From assembly GCF_025291715.1 (NCBI RefSeq), contig NZ_JAMBIZ010000012.1:28203-92202 (forward strand): a DNA stretch of 64,000 nucleotides, written 5' to 3'. The first letter of the stretch is position 1; every line of letters begins with the position of its first letter. This DNA comes from Metasolibacillus sp. (GTDB lineage Bacteria; Bacillota; Bacilli; Bacillales_A; Planococcaceae). Shown here piece by piece: positions 1 through 7,992 of this stretch. The position numbers and the translations under genes are program-made. The notes below the pieces were generated by a model that saw only the letters and a list, made by a program, of their open reading frames with translations, ran no database searches and was not told where the DNA came from.

Positions 1-135
1 AAAATGTACAATGCTACAGAGGCGTGGGTTGTTACAAATAGCCATTTTACAAAGCAAGCAATTAAGCTGGCGAATATTAATGATGTCTACTTAGTTGACC
101 GTGAAGAGCTGATTGATTTGATTTTGAAAAAATAA
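1..135 (+). CDS. C-terminal end of an Mrr-type restriction endonuclease-like protein (5' end outside window)
   Basis: The first 44 codons are open without a start and end in TAA at 133-135. The peptide contains AWVVTNSHFTKQA followed by VYLVDREELIDLI. This is how the Mrr_cat nuclease fold usually ends: a strand with a Thr/Asn-Ser turn, a helix, then 'L.DR..L..LI'. Such proteins are membrane-linked or type IV restriction-like nucleases. The catalytic residues (D...QxK) lie upstream and cannot be seen, so activity cannot be judged. A strong terminator follows directly. Confidence 0.6.
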   Translation, partial: KMYNATEAWVVTNSHFTKQAIKLANINDVYLVDREELIDLILKK

Positions 136-138
136 TAA

Positions 139-178
139 AAGCCGTCTGAATTGGATGTTCAGACGGCTTGCCTTTTAT
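139..178. terminator. Bidirectional intrinsic terminator
   Basis: The arms AAGCCGTCTGAA (139-150) and TTCAGACGGCTT (158-169) pair perfectly around a 7-nt loop. A T-rich tract follows on the + strand and an A-run precedes it, so it can serve both the nuclease fragment and the convergent lipoprotein gene. Confidence 0.85.
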
Positions 179-879
179 TTATCTAACTTGAACACGACAT
201 TGCCAATGCCCATTTCAACATTTATATTAATTGTGACTTCCTTATTGCCATATGCCTCATTCACATAAGTATCCTTACCTTGCGCAATAAAGCCATCAAT
301 ATCGACTGAGCCAATTCCCTTTTCCACTGTAATTTTTACCCCTACCTCTGATGGTAGAGTGACAGTCGTTTGTCCGACACCTGACTCAATTGTCGTATCA
401 AAGCTTTTTTCCCAATCGCCACCTAAATTGACAGATAAATCACCAACACCTGTTTCAATTTCTAAATTTTCAAGCTGTAGCCCTTGTAAATCAAGATTGG
501 CAACAGCAGCCCCTGTCTCTACATACAAATTCATTGGTACATCTTCGTTTAGCTTTAAAGCCCAATTACTTTTTATTTCGGATAATGCAAGATTTCTTGA
601 GCCTTTTTGTTCAATTGTAAGATCGCCTGTATCGCCAGCTAGCTTATAACGAGTATGTGGTGCCAATTTCTTTTTATTATACTCTGCAACGCCTTCTAAC
701 CATTGCTCTGCACCCTTGGCAACTGTCACTTCACCTACACCAAGCTCAAGATTAACATCTAACTGCTTCGCTCCATCTTTCTCAACAACAATGGCTTCCT
801 CCTCAGTTTTGCTAGGCAAAATAGAGCTACACCCCGCTAACATGGCAATCGAAACACCAAGCACTACTAATTTTTTCAT
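175..879 (-). CDS. Toast-rack domain lipoprotein
   Basis: The 234-aa protein begins with a lipoprotein signal peptide ending in the lipobox LAGC (Cys17), so it should be anchored on the outer face of the membrane. The mature part is a repetitive beta-rich region with recurring 'E.GVG.v.v' turns (ELGVGEVTV, ETGVGDLSV, ESGVGQTTV, EKGIGSVDI, EMGIGNVVF). This is the signature of toast-rack/LiaF-like beta-solenoid domains. Family members are linked to cell-envelope stress or act as shields of unknown ligand. A GAGGGAGG ribosome site sits about 8 nt before the ATG. The gene stands alone, tail to tail with the nuclease fragment. The precise role is not predictable. Confidence 0.75.
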   Translation of the reverse strand: MKKLVVLGVSIAMLAGCSSILPSKTEEEAIVVEKDGAKQLDVNLELGVGEVTVAKGAEQWLEGVAEYNKKKLAPHTRYKLAGDTGDLTIEQKGSRNLALSEIKSNWALKLNEDVPMNLYVETGAAVANLDLQGLQLENLEIETGVGDLSVNLGGDWEKSFDTTIESGVGQTTVTLPSEVGVKITVEKGIGSVDIDGFIAQGKDTYVNEAYGNKEVTININVEMGIGNVVFKLDK

Positions 880-976
880 TTTAATATCCTCCCTCTACAT
901 ACTTTATCTGTTACTTTCAGTATATAGAAGCTGTATTTTTCTAGAAACCCTCCTGCGGTGGAATTGCAACTACGTC

Positions 977-2017
977 TTAAGGCTGATATGGTGATTTTTG
1001 ATAAAAATAGTTCGGTTTGTTAATATCATTCGACATTGGCTTATGATAAATATGTGTCGTAGCTGGTGATAGCGGCGGAATTAACCATGTCCAATTGCCT
1101 GTCACTTCGCGATTTGCTGCTTGCTCCTGCTGCTCGAAAAGCTTAAATTGCTGTGCTGCTGTATGATGATCGACAATGCTAACCCCCGCCATTTTAAAGG
1201 AGTGTAGTACAGCAATATTTAACTCAACTAATGTTTTATCCTTCCATAAAGAGCTGTTTGATTCACGTGCGATGCCGATAATATCTGCTACAGCAGGCAG
1301 CATATTGTAGCGCTCCACATCAGCAAAATTGCGTGCGCCAATTTCCGTCCCCATATACCAGCCATTAAATGGTGCTGCTGTATAGTCAATCCCGCCACAG
1401 TTCAAGCGCATACTTGAAATAATTGGAACGGCATACCATTTCAACTGTAGCTCCGCAAAATGAGGATAATCTGGATGCGTTATTTCAACTTCTAGCACAT
1501 GCTTGCGCGGAATCTCAAAGCATTTCGGCTTTCGGTCATCTACTTGAATTACTAATGGCAAGACATCAAAGCGTGTTCCTTCTCCTCGCCAGCCAAGCTC
1601 CATACACATTTGCGTAAACTGTAATGAATCTGAATCACCAACTATACCATCCTTTGTTTCATAACCTGCATAGCGAATCAGCTGATGATTCCAAATTCTT
1701 ACACGCCCCGCAGCAAAAACCGTTTGTGTTGGTCGAATTTTTCCACCATTCGTCGCAAAATCAATATGACGCAGCAAGGCTTCGAAAATAGCTTCTTCCT
1801 CTAATAAATGGCGCTCGTCAAAAACATGGAGCGACTGCCAAAAAAGACGCCCAATGCATTTATTGCTATTGCGCCACGCAACCCGTGCACCAAATGTTAA
1901 CTCCTCTGCCGTTAGCTCATACGGTCTCTGCTGTAGTCGCTGCGTTAGCCATTCGTCTGTTTTTTGATATTCTTTTTTATATAAATTGAAAAAATCATAT
2001 ATTTCCTGTTGCTTCAT
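977..2017 (-). CDS. nos: Nitric oxide synthase oxygenase
   Basis: A bacterial NOS made only of the oxygenase domain (346 aa); these enzymes form NO and citrulline from arginine using a borrowed reductase. The heme-thiolate motif [10 protein letters not shown] puts the axial Cys at residue 54. The arginine and pterin-site segment [13 protein letters not shown] and the downstream RYNMLP are intact. The start was chosen as the ATG at 2017 because GGAGG (2026-2030) lies 8 nt upstream; the in-frame GTG at 2032 overlaps that ribosome site and would add only five residues. No reductase gene is adjacent, as is usual for bacterial NOS. In other bacilli the product protects against oxidative stress, which fits the peroxide genes later in the window only loosely. 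Confidence 0.95.
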   Translation of the reverse strand: MKQQEIYDFFNLYKKEYQKTDEWLTQRLQQRPYELTAEELTFGARVAWRNSNKCIGRLFWQSLHVFDERHLLEEEAIFEALLRHIDFATNGGKIRPTQTVFAAGRVRIWNHQLIRYAGYETKDGIVGDSDSLQFTQMCMELGWRGEGTRFDVLPLVIQVDDRKPKCFEIPRKHVLEVEITHPDYPHFAELQLKWYAVPIISSMRLNCGGIDYTAAPFNGWYMGTEIGARNFADVERYNMLPAVADIIGIARESNSSLWKDKTLVELNIAVLHSFKMAGVSIVDHHTAAQQFKLFEQQEQAANREVTGNWTWLIPPLSPATTHIYHKPMSNDINKPNYFYQKSPYQP

Positions 2018-2107
2018 TATTCCATCCTCCACTCACCTTCATTGTAGAAGATGCGTAAAGGGAAACCAATGCTTGATGCACGTTACAAAACATGTATTTT
2101 TCATATA

Positions 2108-2123
2108 TGACTAAATTTAGTCA
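2108..2123. promoter_or_regulatory. Perfect 16-bp palindrome, putative operator
   Basis: TGACTAAATTTAGTCA is self-complementary over all 16 bases. It lies in the divergent gap between nos and the small membrane-protein gene at 2183, so a dimeric repressor could act on either. The cognate regulator is not identified. Confidence 0.45.
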
Positions 2124-2182
2124 AAATAAGGATAGAGAATTAAAGATTTATCAATTACTATAAATAAAAAGGGGGAATGGAA

Positions 2183-2326
2183 ATGATTTGGATTATTTTA
2201 AGTATCGTCATATTTTTTATCGGGTTTTTAACGCCAATTAGTGGGCTATTTACACTTCCGATTAGTGTGGCATTAATGATTTGGGGGATTTTCGTATTAT
2301 TTAAAACTAAGAGAATCACACGATGA
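2183..2326 (+). CDS. 47-aa hydrophobic peptide
   Basis: An ATG at 2183 follows GGGGGAATGG with about 7 nt spacing and opens a 47-codon frame. The peptide starts MIWIILSIVIFF, has two hydrophobic stretches (about residues 2-17 and 23-41) separated by TPISG, and ends in the basic tail KTKRITR. It is therefore a small integral membrane peptide, possibly a hairpin. Its TGA stop overlaps the ATG of the next reading frame (ATGA at 2323-2326), which implies translational coupling to the H-W-x-x-K-[IV]-P family gene behind it. I do not recognise the family. The strong ribosome site makes it likely to be real. A toxin-like role is only speculation from size, hydrophobicity and its partner. Confidence 0.6.
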   Translation: MIWIILSIVIFFIGFLTPISGLFTLPISVALMIWGIFVLFKTKRITR

Positions 2327-2681
2327 TAGAAAAATAATAAGGTTACTGATTCCTGCTTTTTTCACTATCTTTTTTATAAGAGAAATATTCGTACGAGAAC
2401 ATTGGTCTTTCAAAGTACCTGCTATTTTGCTAGCAATCATTACTGTATGTGCACTCGTACAAAATATATTGGCATTTAAATACCGTGCTAAAGGGAATAC
2501 AAGTGAACCACTATCATTAAAGAAAATCATTGGATTATTTGTCTTTTCGGTTATTATTATTTTGTTCCCTCAAGTAATTTTCATAGAAAGTCATTGGCTT
2601 TTCAAAATACCTGTGCTGCTGCTTATTTTTTACGCCCTCTTGCAATTCGTGCACTATTTAAAAGCCAAGAAAACTGCCTAA
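2323..2681 (+). pseudogene. Frameshifted copy of the duplicated H-W-x-x-K-[IV]-P membrane protein
   Basis: The ATG at 2323 opens Met-Ile-Glu-Lys and then meets a stop at 2335. Reading on in the -1 frame after the A-run at 2330-2334 gives KIIRLLIPAFFTIF and continues unbroken to 2681. This matches the intact gene at 5303-5677 nearly residue for residue (RRIIGILIPAFFTIF, then IF-V-R-E-H-W). One base is therefore missing from the A-run, or a -1 slip on it is used. The product would have about four membrane segments in two repeats, IFVREHWSFKVP and IFIESHWLFKIP. A TTG at 2427 could start only an 84-aa remnant. Listed as a pseudogene because the frame is broken; slippage cannot be excluded. Confidence 0.6.
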
Positions 2682-2710
2682 AAACTTGGCTTTAGGCAGC
2701 CTATTTTATT
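2674..2710. terminator. Bidirectional terminator
   Basis: CTGCCTAAA (2674-2682) pairs with TTTAGGCAG (2691-2699), followed by CTATTTTATT. The stem starts inside the last codons of the upstream frame and serves two convergent units. Confidence 0.7.
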
Positions 2711-3605
2711 GCTCTGGCAAATAATTCACCTGCCAAACGCCATCTGCTGTTTTCGATAAACCAAAGAAGGCATCTTTATATTTTGTAAAAATATAAGCAT
2801 GTTGATTTTCTTCAATTTTCTCGTAAAGTTGTGTATGCTTAAAAGCAGCGCTGCTTTTTAAATCGCCTATGTCTTTGCTAAATTCCTCAAATGTTGGTTT
2901 AACACCCTCTTCATTGATTAATTCGTAAATAACTCGGCTATCATTTTGCTCCATTGCAAATTGATATAACTGAAAAACTTCATGTGGCGCAAGATTCATC
3001 AGCAAAGCCTTATTCTGTTCTTGTGAAAACTGAAGATATATTTTTTCAAGTTTCTCATCTAATAGAACCTCGCTCCGCTCATTTAAAATCAATTGAAAAG
3101 TAAATAAATGCTCATATTCAGCCCAATCAGTTCCTAAATCTAATATATTTGTATCTTTTGCTAAATAAGCGTTCTTTCTTTTCTCTAATCCTTTAACTGT
3201 AATAATTGCGGGTATATCTATATAAAGTTCTGGCATGTCACGTAAAACTCTCTCTGTATTAGATGGAAACATAATTTTAGTTGAAGCTTTAATAGCCCCT
3301 CTTAATTCGGGATAATCTTCGATAGATTTTTCATTTACTTGAAAGTAAAATACATCATTTTCATAGTGAATCATACCTAATAAATTACCTTCAAAATTAG
3401 CCAAATTGGCATTTTTATCTGATGGAATCAGCTGGAGCAAAGCAAACAACATTAGGCAGCTCATCAGCAAAATTGTTGCGATATAAAATGAGTTATTTTT
3501 TTGCTTAGCTTTTGTGTTCTGCTGAATTTGCTTTCTCGTATTTTCGATAATTCTCCTTTTACTACCTTGCATTGCCTCAAAGCGTTTAAATTGCAATTTA
3601 CTCAT
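2706..3605 (-). CDS. Membrane protein co-transcribed with an ECF sigma factor, probable anti-sigma factor
   Basis: The 299-aa protein has a basic cytoplasmic N-terminus (about 40 residues, KRRIIENTRKQIQQ), a single membrane helix at about 42-61, and a large outer domain. Its start overlaps the stop of the ECF sigma gene by 4 nt (3602-3605), the classic arrangement for a cognate anti-sigma factor. No zinc-binding ZAS motif (HxxxCxxC) is visible, so it would be of another class. The outer domain is not recognised; its end (FGLSKTADGVWQVNYLPEQ) resembles the small beta strands of DUF-type extracytoplasmic domains. The second ECF locus at 12.7-14.2 kb shares the layout of basic tail, one helix and outer domain. 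Function is inferred mainly from context. Confidence 0.6.
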   Translation of the reverse strand: MSKLQFKRFEAMQGSKRRIIENTRKQIQQNTKAKQKNNSFYIATILLMSCLMLFALLQLIPSDKNANLANFEGNLLGMIHYENDVFYFQVNEKSIEDYPELRGAIKASTKIMFPSNTERVLRDMPELYIDIPAIITVKGLEKRKNAYLAKDTNILDLGTDWAEYEHLFTFQLILNERSEVLLDEKLEKIYLQFSQEQNKALLMNLAPHEVFQLYQFAMEQNDSRVIYELINEEGVKPTFEEFSKDIGDLKSSAAFKHTQLYEKIEENQHAYIFTKYKDAFFGLSKTADGVWQVNYLPEQ

Positions 3606-4075
3606 GTGAAGTCAACTCCTTCCAACTTTTCTTTCAAAAGCTCCCTACCTCGTTTCAGCCTAGATTTTACCGTGCTTTCAGGTGTCGCTATAATTGTTGA
3701 AATCTCCTTTGTTGTAAATCCTTCAAAATAATAATACGTAATGATTTCCCTAAATTTTAGCGGTAATTCCAACACTTCTTCCTCCAATGCTGAGGATTCA
3801 TAGAGAATGTCTGTTATTTTTAAAAGAGGCAGCTTTTTATATAGGACAAGTTTTCGATAAGCCCAGCTCTTTAAATAATCTTTACACTTATTGGCGGTCA
3901 TTTTAGCAAGTAATGCCTTTAATTCTTCGTGTGCTTGGTGATTGTAGGTGTAATAATATTTAATAAAGACTTCCTGCACAATATCCTCAGCTGCTTGCAC
4001 ATCCTTTGTGTAATAATAGGCAATACGAAATAGCTGGTCGGTATATTCCTCCATTACATCTTCTAAATGATTCAT
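3602..4075 (-). CDS. ECF-family RNA polymerase sigma factor
   Basis: A 157-aa sigma-70 family protein with region 2 (YTDQLFRIAYYYTKDVQAAEDIVQEVF) and region 4 (LPLKFREIITYYYFEGFTTKEIS, ending ESTVKSRLKRGRELL). It directs core polymerase to a small regulon, usually of envelope-stress genes. The start was set at the ATG at 4075, which has GGAGG six nt upstream; an earlier in-frame start at 4114 would place that ribosome site inside the gene. It is the first gene of a two-gene operon with the probable anti-sigma factor. I saw no clear ECF-type promoter just upstream, unlike the second ECF locus. Confidence 0.92.
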   Translation of the reverse strand: MNHLEDVMEEYTDQLFRIAYYYTKDVQAAEDIVQEVFIKYYYTYNHQAHEELKALLAKMTANKCKDYLKSWAYRKLVLYKKLPLLKITDILYESSALEEEVLELPLKFREIITYYYFEGFTTKEISTIIATPESTVKSRLKRGRELLKEKLEGVDFT

Positions 4076-4115
4076 TTTCGCCCTCCTCTCACTACTATAA
4101 ACGATTCTCATCATC

Positions 4116-4490
4116 GAAAAAGACGAATAATTTTTTTAGCGAATAAAAAATGCTCCTCATTTTCAATGAATATAATGTGCGCTCAATATTGTTAAAAAAT
4201 ATGTATGATTCCCCCGTAAAATATTGCTCCTCTCCCCTTTGATTACAATTAGAAACAGAACCTTAATTTTGCCATTCCCTACTCCTGTTAATTACCGCTG
4301 CGGTATCACGCATATATATTTGCGGAAACACGCAATTGTAATTGCGGTACGTAGATTGATACGATGTTATTACCTTGAGGTAAGACACTATGCTATAGCA
4401 AAAAATTCAAATACCTAAATCTTTACCTAGTATAGTCTACGAATTTTCTATTAATATTGAATCTTAGTAGACAGAAGAAAGGACTATTTA
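4116..4490. other. Gene-free region with short inverted repeats
   Basis: This 375-bp divergent gap holds the unseen promoters of the sigma gene and of the secreted-protein gene at 4491. It contains the palindrome TACCGC-T-GCGGTA (4293-4305), then TTGCG-N6-CGCAA (4320-4335), and another GCGGTA at about 4344-4349. Clustering of GCGG-type half sites within 60 bp looks like a regulatory site. No coding frame with a ribosome site was found. Confidence 0.4.
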
Positions 4491-5294
4491 ATGATGAATG
4501 TAAATTTTAAAAAATGGCTATTAATCAGTGCAATTTTCATTACAGGGTTCACAACAGTAATATTCCCATTAGAAAGTTATGCTGCTGCTAAGAATGAAAT
4601 TTCAAATAATTCTATTAATATGATTAAACAAACAAATAGTGAATTGATTTATGAAGTTGAACAAGATGGAGTGCTTTTACGTTACGAAGAGGAAATCCAA
4701 GAATATGAAAATAAAACGGAAGTCAAAACTAAAATCTATCAAGTAAATAATGGAGAAAAGGTATTAATAGAGGACTCTAAGAAAGAGTTTATAGAAACAA
4801 ACTCTTTCATTGAAATTATTAAAGATGATGAAAGTATCTTTTTTGATTTAGCAGAATCAAACAATGTTGAAATAGCCCTCATACAACCTTTCGCTTATAG
4901 TAGTTGGGTCAATTCAATGGTGTTAGGCTCCAAGCTCGGATATCGTAGAGATTTATCAGCAAATTATGGAGATGCAAAATATAGCTCCATGACTAAATCG
5001 AAAATTAAGCTTAATGATGCAAATTTCGATTCTTTTAGATCCCAAGTTGATGCTTTACGAAGTAGGGAATCTACTTTTATTTTTGAAGCAACAGCAGTGA
5101 GTGCTATAATTCATATAATCGATAAAGGTTTTACACAATGGTCAATTGGTGATCTTTTTACCCTTGCAAAAAAACTTGCTGTACCTGTTAATATAGCTTG
5201 GGAAGTTGCTCATTGGGTTTGGGACTACAACAAAGCTATTAATGCATGGTATGATATACCTGTAAAACATACAGGTGGGTTTTGGGGTGATTAA
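4491..5294 (+). CDS. Secreted protein of unknown function, gene-paired with an H-W-x-x-K-[IV]-P membrane protein
   Basis: The 267-aa product starts with a Sec signal peptide (FKKWLLISAIFITGF, likely cleavage after SYA near residue 32). An acidic, beta-prone region (about 40-135) follows, then a C-terminal part with hydrophobic helices: SAIIHIIDKGF, LFTLAKKLAVPVNIAWEV and AHWVWDYNKAINAWY. AGAAAGGA precedes two tandem ATGs. The next gene starts only 8 nt after the stop, so the pair is probably translated together. The layout of an exported, helix-rich precursor plus a small membrane protein is typical of bacteriocin/immunity pairs (SdpC/SdpI and large leaderless-type bacteriocins). I do not recognise the protein itself, so that role is a hypothesis. 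Confidence 0.65.
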   Translation: MMNVNFKKWLLISAIFITGFTTVIFPLESYAAAKNEISNNSINMIKQTNSELIYEVEQDGVLLRYEEEIQEYENKTEVKTKIYQVNNGEKVLIEDSKKEFIETNSFIEIIKDDESIFFDLAESNNVEIALIQPFAYSSWVNSMVLGSKLGYRRDLSANYGDAKYSSMTKSKIKLNDANFDSFRSQVDALRSRESTFIFEATAVSAIIHIIDKGFTQWSIGDLFTLAKKLAVPVNIAWEVAHWVWDYNKAINAWYDIPVKHTGGFWGD

Positions 5295-5302
5295 AAACGA
5301 TA

Positions 5303-5677
5303 ATGTCCTTTAGAAGAATAATAGGAATACTCATCCCCGCTTTTTTCACAATTTTCTTCATACGTGAAATATTTGTGAGGGAGCATTGGTCCTTGAAAAT
5401 ACCTGCAATTTTAATTGCTGTAGCTACTGCCATAGCGCTAGTACAAAATATAGCAGCTATAAAATACAGTGATGTAAAAAAGCATGATGAGCAGATATCT
5501 TTTAGCAAAACAATTGCATTGTTGGTTTTCGCTTTTCTTATACTGCTTTATCCACAATTAATATTCGTAGAAAGTCATTGGCTTTTCAAAATACCAGTAT
5601 TTCTAATGTTAATTTATGCAATTTCAAATCTTTTACTTTATATAAAGAACAAGAACTCTAAAAATAAGCATGACTAA
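5303..5677 (+). CDS. Small membrane protein with two H-W-x-x-K-[IV]-P repeats
   Basis: The 124-aa protein has four hydrophobic segments arranged as two copies of a two-helix unit. Each unit has the same turn between its helices: IFVREHWSLKIP in the first half and IFVESHWLFKIP in the second. That indicates an internal tandem duplication. It is close in sequence to the frameshifted gene at 2323-2681. The ATG lies 8 nt after the stop of the secreted-protein gene and has no strong ribosome site of its own, which suggests coupling. I do not recognise the family; immunity to, or export of, the upstream product is conceivable but unproven. Confidence 0.75.
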   Translation: MSFRRIIGILIPAFFTIFFIREIFVREHWSLKIPAILIAVATAIALVQNIAAIKYSDVKKHDEQISFSKTIALLVFAFLILLYPQLIFVESHWLFKIPVFLMLIYAISNLLLYIKNKNSKNKHD

Positions 5678-5732
5678 AACCGTCTGAAAAGTGTGCAAAT
5701 GCACAGCTTTTCAAACGGTTCTTTGCTTTTTT
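5678..5732 (+). terminator. Intrinsic terminator
   Basis: A long hairpin with outer arms AACCGT (5678-5683) and ACGGTT (5715-5720) and a GAAAAG/CTTTTC inner stem is followed by CTTTGCTTTTTT. It ends the secreted/membrane pair and may also serve the convergent hut operon. Confidence 0.85.
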
Positions 5733-5760
5733 AGAATGCTTTCAACCATAAATCAAGTTC

Positions 5761-6723
5761 TCAGTTGCCAATAGTTCTTATATACCGCGAGCTCAACGCC
5801 GTCAAAAATGCATAGGTCACAGCTTTTACTGTTTGCAGCTCACTTGTATCGCGGTGCGGGTCAATGCACACGAAGTCCATTGCGCGTACTGCATCATACT
5901 TGCCCACTTCATATAGTAAATCAAATAGCTCGTCTGTACGCATCCCGCCCGGTGTTGAAGCAGGTACACCTGGAGCGTAGGCAATATCTAGCACGTCAAT
6001 ATCGACCGTTACATAAATGAAATCCACTTTCTCTTGCAATGCCGCCATGACCTCAGCAATTTGCTGCTGTGCCCCTTTGCTGCGCATTTGCTTTAATGTA
6101 ATCATATTGACACCATAATGCTTTGCTGCCTCAATTAAAGATGGCGCATTATAGAAGCCATGCAAGCCAATATTGTAAACATCCCCGCCTTGCACAACGC
6201 CAGCCTCTAGTAATTGGCGAATTGGCGTGCCGTTTGATGGACCATTTGATAAATCACGTAAATCTAAATGTGTATCAAACTGCAAAATGCCGACACGTTT
6301 TCCTTCACGCAATGCACGGATAAGCGGTGCTGTAATAGAATGGTCGCCACCGATGGATACGTAAAAGCTTTGAGGATGCTTTTGCATTACTTCCTGCATC
6401 GCTTCCTCAATATTGCGATGACATTGCAAAATATCGGTCGTATGCATTTTGACATCGCCAATATCTGCAACACGCAAATCACGAATATCAACTTGCTCAT
6501 CAATATAGTATGTTGTGAATAGCTCCCAGCTTTTGCGGAAGGCGCTCGGAAACTCTGAGGCTGCTGATGCGCTAATGGATGAGCGTGATAATGGTACACC
6601 TAGCACAACGACCTGTGGCTCCTCTGTCATTTCTGCTACAGGGCAAATCCAGTCCTTAACCTTTATATCCTGCCCATCTTGGCGCTGCCATTTAAAGCTT
6701 GGTTGTACAATGACTTCACTCAT
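5761..6723 (-). CDS. hutG: Formimidoylglutamase
   Basis: Last step of histidine degradation: formiminoglutamate is hydrolysed to glutamate and formamide. This 320-aa arginase-superfamily enzyme carries the dinuclear manganese ligands in GGDHS, DTHLDLRD and DIDVLD. Its ATG overlaps the stop of hutI (6720-6723), and AAGGATGG lies upstream within hutI, so the two are translationally coupled. It is the last gene of the leftward hut operon. The formamide it releases could in principle be a substrate for the amidase at 56.8 kb, but nothing in the sequence links the two. Confidence 0.95.
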   Translation of the reverse strand: MSEVIVQPSFKWQRQDGQDIKVKDWICPVAEMTEEPQVVVLGVPLSRSSISASAASEFPSAFRKSWELFTTYYIDEQVDIRDLRVADIGDVKMHTTDILQCHRNIEEAMQEVMQKHPQSFYVSIGGDHSITAPLIRALREGKRVGILQFDTHLDLRDLSNGPSNGTPIRQLLEAGVVQGGDVYNIGLHGFYNAPSLIEAAKHYGVNMITLKQMRSKGAQQQIAEVMAALQEKVDFIYVTVDIDVLDIAYAPGVPASTPGGMRTDELFDLLYEVGKYDAVRAMDFVCIDPHRDTSELQTVKAVTYAFLTALSSRYIRTIGN

Positions 6724-7988
6724 ACAAGAACGCCATCCTTCACAACGACTTGACCACCTTTAATAACTGTATGTGTATGGTTCATGCCGTAGAAATATTG
6801 CATTTGCTTATAGTTTGGTACGTTTAAAATCACGATATCTGCTTTTTTACCAGCCTCTAATGAGCCGACTTCATCGCCACGATTAATTGCATATGCGGCA
6901 TTGATTGTCGTTGCAGTAATCACCTCTTCCATCGTCATGCCCATATTTAAGCATGCCAAGTTTTGAATAAATGGCAGGCTAATTGTTGGCGATGAGCCTG
7001 GATTGAAGTCTGTCGAAATGGCAACAGGTACACCTGAATCAACCATTAAACGACCTCTTGCGAAAGGTGCACGTAAGAAGAAGGCTGTTCCTGGTAAAAG
7101 CACAGCGATTGTGCCAGCCTCAGCCATGCGACGAATGCCCTCATCTGAAGCAACAAGTAAATGCTCTGCAGAAATGGCACCAACTTCTGCCGCAAGCTCC
7201 GCCCCTTCATATGGCTCGATTTCATCCGCATGAATTTTCGGTGTTAAGCCTAAAGCTTTTCCTGCTAATAAAATGCGACGTGATTGCTCTGGCGTAAAAA
7301 CACCGTGCTCACAAAAGACATCATTAAATTCAGCCAAGCCTTGCTCCGCTACCTTTGGCAGCATTTCTTCAATAACAATATCAACGAATTTGTCGCTGTC
7401 CTCCTTATATTCCTTCGGGACAGCATGTGCACCCATAAATGTTGAAACAACATCTACTGCATGCGTTTCCTGTAGCTTTTTCGCAACAGTTAATTGCTTA
7501 TATTCCGTTTCCCAATCAAGACCGTAGCCTGATTTTGCTTCAACCGTTGTAATACCATGCTTTAAAAAAGTGTTTAAATGCGCATACGTTTTATCGTATA
7601 GCTCATCAAAGCTCGCCTCACGCGTTTTTGTTGTCGTGTAATGAATACCACCACCAGCATTCATAATTTCCATATATGTTGCACCGTTTAAACGCATATT
7701 AAATTCGTTTTCACGTGTGCCACCATGCACTAAATGTGTATGTGCATCAACGAAGCCAGGTAAGACGATTTGTCCTTTTGCGTCAATCACTTCCGCACTT
7801 TCTACTAATGCTGCATATTCGCTTTTTAGCTGCTCAAGGGGAGCAATCTCGACGATTTTCCCCTCGGCTACTAACACTGCTACATCTTGTAGCACATTGA
7901 TTTCTGCCATTTCCTCTTTGACACGAGGCCCTTTTTTCTCACTCGCTAATGTCACGACTTCATTTGCATTGATAATTAATAACGCCAT
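6720..7988 (-). CDS. hutI: Imidazolonepropionase
   Basis: Third enzyme of histidine breakdown; it opens 4-imidazolone-5-propionate to formiminoglutamate. The 422-aa amidohydrolase has the metal motif DAHTHLVHGG, the later ligand HADEIE, SAEHLL, and the conserved STDFNPGSS near the active site. It starts 4 nt after the hutU stop, with AAGGA upstream of the ATG, and overlaps hutG at its end. Length and motif order are normal for the family. Confidence 0.96.
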   Translation of the reverse strand: MALLIINANEVVTLASEKKGPRVKEEMAEINVLQDVAVLVAEGKIVEIAPLEQLKSEYAALVESAEVIDAKGQIVLPGFVDAHTHLVHGGTRENEFNMRLNGATYMEIMNAGGGIHYTTTKTREASFDELYDKTYAHLNTFLKHGITTVEAKSGYGLDWETEYKQLTVAKKLQETHAVDVVSTFMGAHAVPKEYKEDSDKFVDIVIEEMLPKVAEQGLAEFNDVFCEHGVFTPEQSRRILLAGKALGLTPKIHADEIEPYEGAELAAEVGAISAEHLLVASDEGIRRMAEAGTIAVLLPGTAFFLRAPFARGRLMVDSGVPVAISTDFNPGSSPTISLPFIQNLACLNMGMTMEEVITATTINAAYAINRGDEVGSLEAGKKADIVILNVPNYKQMQYFYGMNHTHTVIKGGQVVVKDGVLV

Positions 7989-7992
7989 TTTC

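Noticed and set aside
2018..2032. Five-residue N-terminal extension of nitric oxide synthase from a GTG
   Set aside because: The GTG overlaps the GGAGG ribosome site that is correctly spaced for the ATG at 2017.
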